64,000 nt of DNA, from the NCBI GenBank assembly GCA_003868215.1, contig QWDQ01000029.1, positions 1-64,000 of the forward strand, written 5' to 3'. Positions 56,977-64,000 of this stretch are shown here, piece by piece. A program made the translations under genes and the position numbers. The stretch's first letter is position 1. Every line of letters begins with the position of its first letter. The notes under the pieces were generated by a model. It had not been told where the DNA came from. It did no database searches and saw nothing but the letters and a program-made list of their open reading frames with translations. The stretch is from Pseudophaeomoniella oleicola (taxonomy: Eukaryota > Ascomycota > Eurotiomycetes > Phaeomoniellales > Phaeomoniellaceae).

Positions 56977-59900
56977 TTTTAAAGCAATGAGGGCAATCGC
57001 ATAACGAGAGTATATCCAACGTTGAAAAGATGGAAGTACTAAACGCGATGAAACTCTGGATGAGGGCGTTAAGTCGATGCAGTACCAATCGCTGACCAGG
57101 AAATGGACAAAGCACAGCCTCTCCTAGAGTCCTTGGCGACTTGACCTTCGCAAAAGCCGATTGGGTTGGTTGATGAGATGCTGACGGAGCTATAGAAAAG
57201 AGAGAAAACGAGATCAATTCGCAGATTCAGAATAATTCTCTTCGCGACTTGAGATGTGTAACAAACAAAAAGGTCAAAGTGTTTGGGAGTTGGAAAATGT
57301 AGATGAAGATGAAGACGAAGACGAAGACGAAGATACAGAGTTACAACACAATGCTCACTACCACAGTCACGTCAGCCAAGCATTTACGCACATGATTGGT
57401 CTAAGCCCAAACCATGAATTATTCTGAGGTATTTACCGAAGTCGATGATGATAATACTGCGTACCGAAGGTAGGTAAGGTAATTATGGTAAGATCGGGTA
57501 TACATTCGTCCGTTTTCATACCAAATAATCCTTACCAGTAAAATCATCAGGTTGATTCATTGAATGCTTGCTGCTGTCTATTCCCTGGTCATAGTCGACA
57601 ATTATGATGTTGCATAATTAAAATCATGATCTTATACAACTCATAAACAACAGCAGTATCAATCAGTGTATCATCTTTTCCACCAAAGATATCAATGCTT
57701 ACGTGGTCGGACCCTACAGCCATCCGACAACTGCCGGTTGGTATCAACGGTGTTATTGTCCGAGAGCCTAGCCCTATAGAAAGCTACCGTCGCTGCTCTG
57801 CAGATATCACATGCACTATATATATTTATTTACGGTTCGAAGAATACCGTATGTTGTCCCCAAATGAACCTCGAGTAATTATTGTAATTACAGGAATACA
57901 TCGTCAGCCTTGGATTGTCTGGTTGCTACTCTTTCATGCTTGGCAGCAACAATAACCATCTAGAATATTTTCTTCATATCAATTCAATTGTCGGTATCCA
58001 TTCAATTCTTTGTATGACTTTGTAGACGCATCATTCTCGGTGTCGGGTGCGCAGCGGATGCGGAGCGGACGCGGAGTTTACCAAGAGCTTTTGCTTCCGT
58101 CGCTCTTGGCTTTCGGATATTGGGAATTCTCTTTCTCCCTAGTCGATACCAGAAACTATGGTATCCTCTGATGTAAATTTCCAATGCTATAGCTTGCTTA
58201 CGTACCTTTCCTTTTCTCTGCTTGGCTTTTTCAAGTAGTGTTTGCGACCTCCGACCACTTCCGAGAAATGTGACGTCCACTATAGAATTGAAATTGATGT
58301 TGAACATGACACCAAGATTACCTCAGGTAAGGCGAGTTGACGCATGTAGTACGATTCGCTTCCGAGTATATACATCAAACTCGTCGACGTTCCGGCCCGT
58401 TGTGCCAATGCTTGCGCACTTCCGACCGTGCCAAGGTTCTAGCTATGTAGCTATCGAGCATTCGCTGCCAGTGAGGGCTGCAAAGTGGTGCGAGCAAGTA
58501 CAGGGAATGTAGCTTTCTTCGGTTGTCTCCGAAGTTCTGACCTGGCCATGGAGGTAAATGTGGAACACACGGTACTTTGCAACGGAGCAAGGGCTAAGAC
58601 ATTCTTTTCGCAGTGTGCCGCCTTCAGCCTGCTCTCGTACTTTAATGCCAAATACCAACCAAGACAAATGGCTGCAAGAGCCTCCGAGCATCTTGCGATT
58701 GTGCTTATAGGTGACACGCAAAATATCTAGCAAAGTCGAGAGGCAAGGCATTCAGTAATGTCAAAATGCCATCGTCCTGGGAAAAGCCCTACGGCGAATG
58801 GTCTCCGTCCTTGGGGCACCTTTCTTGAAACCAATCACTAGAGATCACTTGCATACTTGTATGAATAAGCTGCTTATGTAACCGCATTGACATATATACA
58901 TCATTGCTTGTCCGTTCCAAACGCCACCTTCACTTGGAGCTTGACTTCCCTCTGATGGACTATCACTATGCTCTCTTGACAGTGGTGGAAATCCTAGAGA
59001 AGCATTCGAGGATGTCCTTGATCGCAGAGAAGAGCTCGATGCGATAATTTTTCAAAGGCCAAGTTGAACAAGACCATTCCCTTATAGCCCTCTTCATTTT
59101 TGTGCTTAATCTTGGAGTAGCAGATAATAAAGGTATTGGTCTGCGGGTTATTATGCAACACTCTGATTTCATGGTCGCATTGACAAACGCGTCAAGAAGT
59201 AGCATATGTCAGCATACCACATATACACTTGGTGTACCAGCCTCAAAGTCGCAATCAAGACCTTGTGCGCAAGGTCTGGCTGGTGGTGATAGTATAAGGC
59301 ATGTAGCGTGAATGTAGAGCTGAATAGTGTATCCTCAGCCATGACAACAAGCGTGGATCCCCTGGCTCAGTCGTAAACAAAAAGAGAAAGCGAGGATTGC
59401 AGCAGCCCACTTTCACGCGTGATAGAAATGAGATGTTGTAGAGCAAAAAAGAAATTACTACAGGAGAGGGGATCGAACTTACAACCTTGCTGTTGTTGTT
59501 TAGGGCCCCTGTTATTTGTTAGTTAAGTATCTCAGATGCTTGGAGGTTGTTGCTTACCGAACAGGGCACCTATTCTGGCTTGAGCACACTATATGACCCC
59601 CATTATTCCCAAATTTAGGGGTCTGTCTGTGGTGCCCACCGAGCGTCGCTTTATGTGGGACTATCACGAATGGAAGCTGTACAGGAAGGGAACTTCCAAA
59701 CCACTCGGCCATGGGCCGTATAAAGGATCGGAGCTCGGATTTGTTGAAGGGAAATGGAACAACACACAATATAAACAGCAAGATCAATGTTATGATGCGT
59801 GCCTAGTCATTTCCAGACCTGCCACGATAATTTATGCAGCAGTACAGTTAACACTAGCCATGGTGAGCATCGGTACACTCCTACCAGACTTATGTGTTAC

Positions 59901-60619
59901 TGATCACGAACTCATTGGCTGCAGGCTACTATCACAGCTGGCATGCAGGTTTTTCATCCTCCTTTTTCCACAATGCGAACCACATGAGACATACTAGACA
60001 TACAGAACATAAGAAACTAAATGATACTTGAGATAAATGACTGAACAGCTGAGAGAGTACGAAATATGTTCCTGCTAAATGGATACTGATGGGACTGGAC
60101 GCATCGCATACTAGACAAAAGAGATTCCTACTAAATGGCATAGACAAATGGAAAACACTTACATTAGTTGGTATGGGATCCTCCACCTCCCAGTCACCCA
60201 CTACAGGAAGGTGCTGTGGTAACAGGCACCAGATTGATGCTAAATAGGTTCCTGATACTTTCACAAGCTCGATTTGTTGATGTATTTGAGTTTGGACGAT
60301 TGATATGAGAAGTCGACGCGGAGAAGTTTTACGGAAGCAAGTGATCCACCTAAGTTCGGAAAAACTCCAACGCCGATCTTTTTTCTGGGGGTTCCAAGTG
60401 CACGAGCATTGGAAAGCTATCACACCCCAAACGCTGTCACATTTCCAGCACACCGTGCTGAGGCGCCATTCTTTCGCGTTGCGATCTCAAACCAGCCCTG
60501 CTTTACAGATCCCAGAGCCTTTTCATCCATCAACGCTTGCTGATAGCCTGTCTCGTTGATCGTAGCTTGTCGCAAACCCCGATCCCGAAGTCAGCTCGAC
60601 TAGCGACGCATACACAATA
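56977..60619. other. 3.6-kb intergenic region, no gene supported
   Basis: Contains GAAGAC/GATGAA units at about 57303-57333, the motif ggtaggtaaggtaatta at 57469-57485, and a tRNA-like B box at 59463-59480 (minus strand). Frames at 58222-58751 and 59593-59997 lack recognisable domains. The 60305-60619 part is the presumed promoter and leader of bL33m. Confidence 0.5.
59410..59560 (-). other. tRNA-like remnant or SINE-like fragment (B box only)
   Basis: On the minus strand, AAGTTCGATCCCCTCTCCTG resembles the T-arm and 3' acceptor of a tRNA gene (B box GTTCGATCC). Upstream sequence has no convincing D-arm or matching acceptor strand, and the T-stem does not pair well, so this is not called as a tRNA. 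Confidence 0.2.
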
Positions 60620-60917
60620 ATGGCAAAGAAAGGTACGCTCCTTCAAACCGATGCTTAGCAATCTTGCAACCCTCGAATTTGCCGCTTTGTTCTCGTCTTA
60701 TCACTGTCCTTTCAGACAAGTGCGCAATTATAGAAAGCTAATACCTTCTCCAGCTAAATCACGCACCATATCAGTGCGCCTCATCTCCATGGCCATGACA
60801 GGCTTTTATCGGACCATGATACGACCCAGAACCGGCAGACCGTTGAGCATGTTGAAGTACGATCCTGTGGTGCGCAAGCAGGTGTTATTCCTGGAGCAAA
60901 GAAGGGGCGGGAAATAA
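60620..60917 (+). CDS. mrpl39: Mitochondrial large-subunit ribosomal protein bL33m
   Basis: Exon 1 (60620-60632) encodes MAKK plus one base; a 121-bp intron (GTACGC donor, CTCCAG acceptor) precedes exon 2 (60754-60917), giving 58 residues. The product begins [19 protein letters not shown], continues [11 protein letters not shown] and ends with [18 protein letters not shown], the full bL33 fold without its bacterial zinc cysteines. Length matches fungal Mrpl39. It is a structural component of the mitoribosome near the E site. The N-terminal AKK/KSR basic part doubles as the mitochondrial import signal in homologues. The tiny first exon is easily missed, but the frame restoration is exact. Confidence 0.93.
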
Positions 60918-61559
60918 GTCTACATCTGTGCGTGGATACCGGTCTGCAGAGCGACTTGGTTTTGATGCGGTGGATTTGAGACCGTAGCTGGACAATCAAA
61001 TTATGGCTTTGCCGTGATATATGCAACTACGGATAAGGCGCTTCTCTGCGGTCATACCAAATCAAAGCAGCCTTATTCTGAGGCTGGTCTCAAACTTCCC
61101 GCCTCAGATCTTCAGTCGAAAAGTCTTAGCTAAGGCATGTCTTTCTAGATCTGAAAGGCAGAGTCTCGCAACTATGGTTCTTCGAAGCTCGCTGCCTCAG
61201 GAGACAGTCGAACTGGGACAATAATTCACTGCGGATACATGACTCCTGCTGAAGTCGATAGGTTTTGGAGTTGAGAAGACTATATAAGTTGCGGCAAATT
61301 TTGCTTAGCATAGCGATGGCGTTCTATATAAAGGAAGGGAAGGCAATAAGACTACAATGTGTGTTTCTCGCCGCTCAATTTCTTGCATGACTTTTGCAGC
61401 ACGTTCTATTTTACGACCAACAAAACGCCTTGTGTGCGGCGGAGGTCCATGCTCGTATTAGCGAGAAGGCGTATGCCCATTCAGCTCATGATCTTCAAAA
61501 GTTTGTGTTTCTCTCTCCGCTAGCCCTTCCCGAAAGGTCAGTTTGCATATCGTTTCGTA
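60918..61559. other. Intergenic between bL33m and coiled-coil gene (convergent)
   Basis: Presumed 3' regions of two convergent genes. No repeat, palindrome or supported frame stands out. Confidence 0.5.
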
Positions 61560-64000
61560 TCATTGACCGAAACGGTTCTCATACTTTTTACTCCTCGTCC
61601 TCTTAGGCTTGTTGGGCGTAGTTGAAGGGTTTGTGCTGCCAACCAGTCCTCGGCTGGATCCTTTGCTCCCAGTGGGCAAAGAGTATCGTATGGTGGGCTT
61701 GGAAGAAGAGGATGCCTGAGCGCTTCGGTCCGTTGTGGGATCCTGGCTCTTATTTTGTTTGACCTCCATTGCAGCTGGATTCCGCTTCATTCGCTTCATC
61801 GTTATCGAATTTGGCGACGAAGTAAGGTCGGTAGAATCAGCTCGACGTTTGATGGCCGAATTAGGTCGCGGCTTATCTTTGCCCATAGGTAGATCAGAAT
61901 TGCGAGGTACAGCCGTCTGTGGTGTCTCAGGCGTATCTCCGATTGTCGTCCCATGCTGAGATCCATTTCGAAGTCGAAAAGTGCTTCGATTATCGACATA
62001 ACCGCCTAACGAAGAGCGTTGACTATCCTCACGAGCTCGACTACTGTTGAAATGTCCGCTGGCGTGACCTGCATTATCTTTATCAAGCAACATCTCGTCG
62101 CTGTGATTACTAACCCGCGAATACACCCGTTGCACCCTCTTCAGCTTTGACTGGGAATTGCTATGTTCTGGAACTTTGTAACTCTCATCGGGGTCATTTT
62201 CAACTTCCGATAGCAGAGGAGAGTCATCTGAATGCAACGACGTGAGGGACGAGGACCGAGCATTCTCAACCTCTACTTGATTTGGCAGCCGATCTCTTCG
62301 AAAGTCTTGTGAGTCTGGGATGACCGATGTCTCCTGGCTTGTGCTTGGCTCACGGGAGCTGGGCTCGTCGACTTGGTCTTGCATAGCGGCAGTTGTAATC
62401 ACTCGCTCACGATTCGCCTTTCGCCTTGTTGGCCGGCCGTCCGCGACAGGGCCTCGCACTTCACCTGGCGGGTCTGCTTCACGAATAAAGGCGCTCTCAT
62501 CGAACATGTCTGGGTCGATGAGCTGATCAAACGCAGCTTTTGTGCCAGGAGTCAGGTTGTCTTGGCTCAGTGTCTCTTGGATTTCTTGTGAAAACTGAAC
62601 GATGCCACGCGGTTGGGACTGCAACATCTCCACGGTTCTCTTCAATTCCTCTACCTTTGCTTTCAGACTCGATATCTCGGTATGTTTCATCTTGACATCT
62701 TCAAGAATGGCAGTATGGTCTGCATGAGAAGCCTGAAGGTCAATCTCGCTGTTTTCCAATGAAGTGCACCTCGACTTCAACTCTTCATAGCTCTGAAGGA
62801 CATGCTGGTGGCTGGCTACCTTCTCGTCTGCTTTGAATTTCTGCTGCAATGTTGCATCCAGCTGCCTTTGCAGTTTTTCAATGTCCCTAGCGTTCTTACG
62901 CAGCTCTTCAACTTCTTCTCGATAAGCACTTTCTGATTTCCTGGCTTCTTCTAATTGAAACCGAACCTTTTCAGACTCCTGAAATTCCGTCAAGAGCTTG
63001 GAATTGGCGACAGTTTCCTTCTCCAGCCTTTTTTGGAGCTGGTCTACAGCTAGTGCTTGTTCCGCATTTCTGGCCTCCACATTGTGCAATTCTTCCCTAA
63101 CATCACAGAGCTTGTTCTCCTTCTCTTTTACCTACAGCAGTTAGCAGGGCAGACTTAGGAGCACTTTTCCCTACTTACATTGCTTTCTGCGATCTGTAGC
63201 CCTTTCTCGAATGCCTCTGCTTCTTGTTTGGCTTTTTCCAACTGCGACTCGGTGGTTCTTAACTTGGTGTGGAGGCTTTCGAACTCTTCTGTCTTTTGTT
63301 TGAGGGCTGCTCTGTTGCCTACAAGCTCTCCATTCAAGACAGTGGTATTTTGTTTCTCTGCCTCAAGCAGACTCTTGGCGTTTTGAGTCTTGCGCAGCTC
63401 AGTATCTAACCTTGCATGATGCTCTTTCATCTTCGTCTCCTGCGAGACTATACAGTTCTGTAGCTTCGTGATCTTCATAGACAGTTCCCTCAAAGGCTCT
63501 TGTGGGACTGTAGCTTGGTTTTCAGCGAACGTTTGAGCATGCTTCACCTCGTGCACCACAACTTCATGCTGTACAGCTGCTTCGTCCAAGCGAGCTATTT
63601 GTAGTTCAAGCTGTTTTACGTAAGCAGTTGATGCGACCATGGCGTCAATGGAGCCTTTGATTGAAGCGATCTGCGTTGAGAGTCCATTGCCGAAGTGCTT
63701 CGCGGTCTCTGAAGCGGATTGATCATTCCGCATGCCTTGATCAATGACATGTGACAACCTGAACACCGTCAGTTTCAGCTCTTACCGACCCAAGAGGCAC
63801 ACTCACTTTTGGTCAATATTCTCTACGGCTACATGAATATCTGTAAGATCGGAAGGTATGACCTTCTCTGCTTCGGACAACGCTTTAATGAGATTCAGGC
63901 AGTGTTCAATCCCTGGCACAGTGACATTGACATCTGCTGGAGACTTGGATCTCATTGCGTCAAGGTTCAATTGTGTGACTCGGTCCTCAACTGTAATCAA
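61560..64000 (-). CDS. Coiled-coil protein of unknown function, 5' end beyond the window
   Basis: Three exons are visible: 63807-64000 (partial), 63179-63758 and 61560-63131, with introns of 48 and 47 bp; about 782 residues are encoded here and the start lies to the right of the window. The first half is predicted heptad coiled coil (blocks such as QLEKAKQEAEAFEKGL, EEVEELRKNARDIEKLQRQL and KVEELKRTVEMLQ). The rest is a long Ser/Pro/Asp-rich disordered tail with SP/TP sites and basic clusters (SAIKRRADST, MKRMKRNP, KPKRTRSKKYENRFGQ) that could be nuclear localisation or DNA-contact patches. The layout suggests a nuclear or spindle-associated scaffold, but that is inference. I do not recognise a specific family. 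Confidence 0.82.

Noticed and set aside
59410-59560. Functional tRNA gene
   Set aside because: No matching acceptor strand or A box, and the T-stem does not pair.
59593-59997. 134-residue plus-strand frame
   Set aside because: No recognisable domain, no nearby splice partners and composition like random frame; not supported.

Overview
This window is nuclear DNA of a filamentous ascomycete (Pezizomycotina). The evidence is short GT-AG introns of about 40-160 bp, a HET-domain protein, a NACHT/STAND receptor-like protein, a fungal-type phytochrome histidine kinase, a membrane-anchored GH5 exo-beta-1,3-glucanase and a mitochondrial bL33 gene. I cannot fix the class from sequence alone. Gene density is modest: about fifteen credible genes, separated by intergenic stretches rich in simple repeats and in the recurring motifs TACTACGTAGTA and GGTAGGTAAGGTA. 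Both window edges cut through something: a transposon-like end on the left and a coiled-coil gene on the right.

Layout. 1-72: apparent terminal repeat of a TA-targeting DNA transposon. 0.1-2.3 kb: HET-domain gene. 4.6-5.4 kb: cupin protein with a mitochondrial-like presequence. 6.0-7.7 kb: protein with DWW repeats of ankyrin type. 8.8-9.8 kb: unrecognised protein. 11.0-18.6 kb: four consecutive enzymes, namely a LaeA-like methyltransferase, an FAD monooxygenase, an alpha/beta hydrolase and an aldo-keto reductase. They look like a tailoring or catabolic set without a backbone synthase. 21.6-23.3 kb: collagen-like secreted protein gene broken by two lesions. 25.2-25.7 kb: small Lys/Pro/Glu-rich protein. 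27.3-29.5 kb: GH5 glucanase. 30.1-35.2 kb: six-exon NACHT protein, divergent from a five-exon AAA ATPase at 35.8-38.0 kb. 41.6-46.1 kb: phytochrome. 46.1-52.9 kb: mostly gene-free, including an unusual stop-poor, CpG-rich island at 47.1-48.7 kb. 52.9-53.5 kb: small unknown protein. 54.6-55.2 kb: minisatellite and microsatellites. 55.7-57.0 kb: multi-pass membrane protein. 60.6-60.9 kb: bL33m. 61.6-64.0 kb: coiled-coil protein, cut by the window end.

Functional reading. Three elements belong to fungal non-self recognition or regulated-ATPase families: the HET protein, the NACHT protein and, next to the NACHT gene, the AAA ATPase. The NACHT/AAA pair shares a 653-bp divergent promoter region. 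The 11-18.6 kb enzymes are the best candidate for a co-acting metabolic group. Exon structures were joined by hand from splice consensus, frame and family continuity; each assembled length is divisible by three except the broken collagen-like gene, which carries one extra base.
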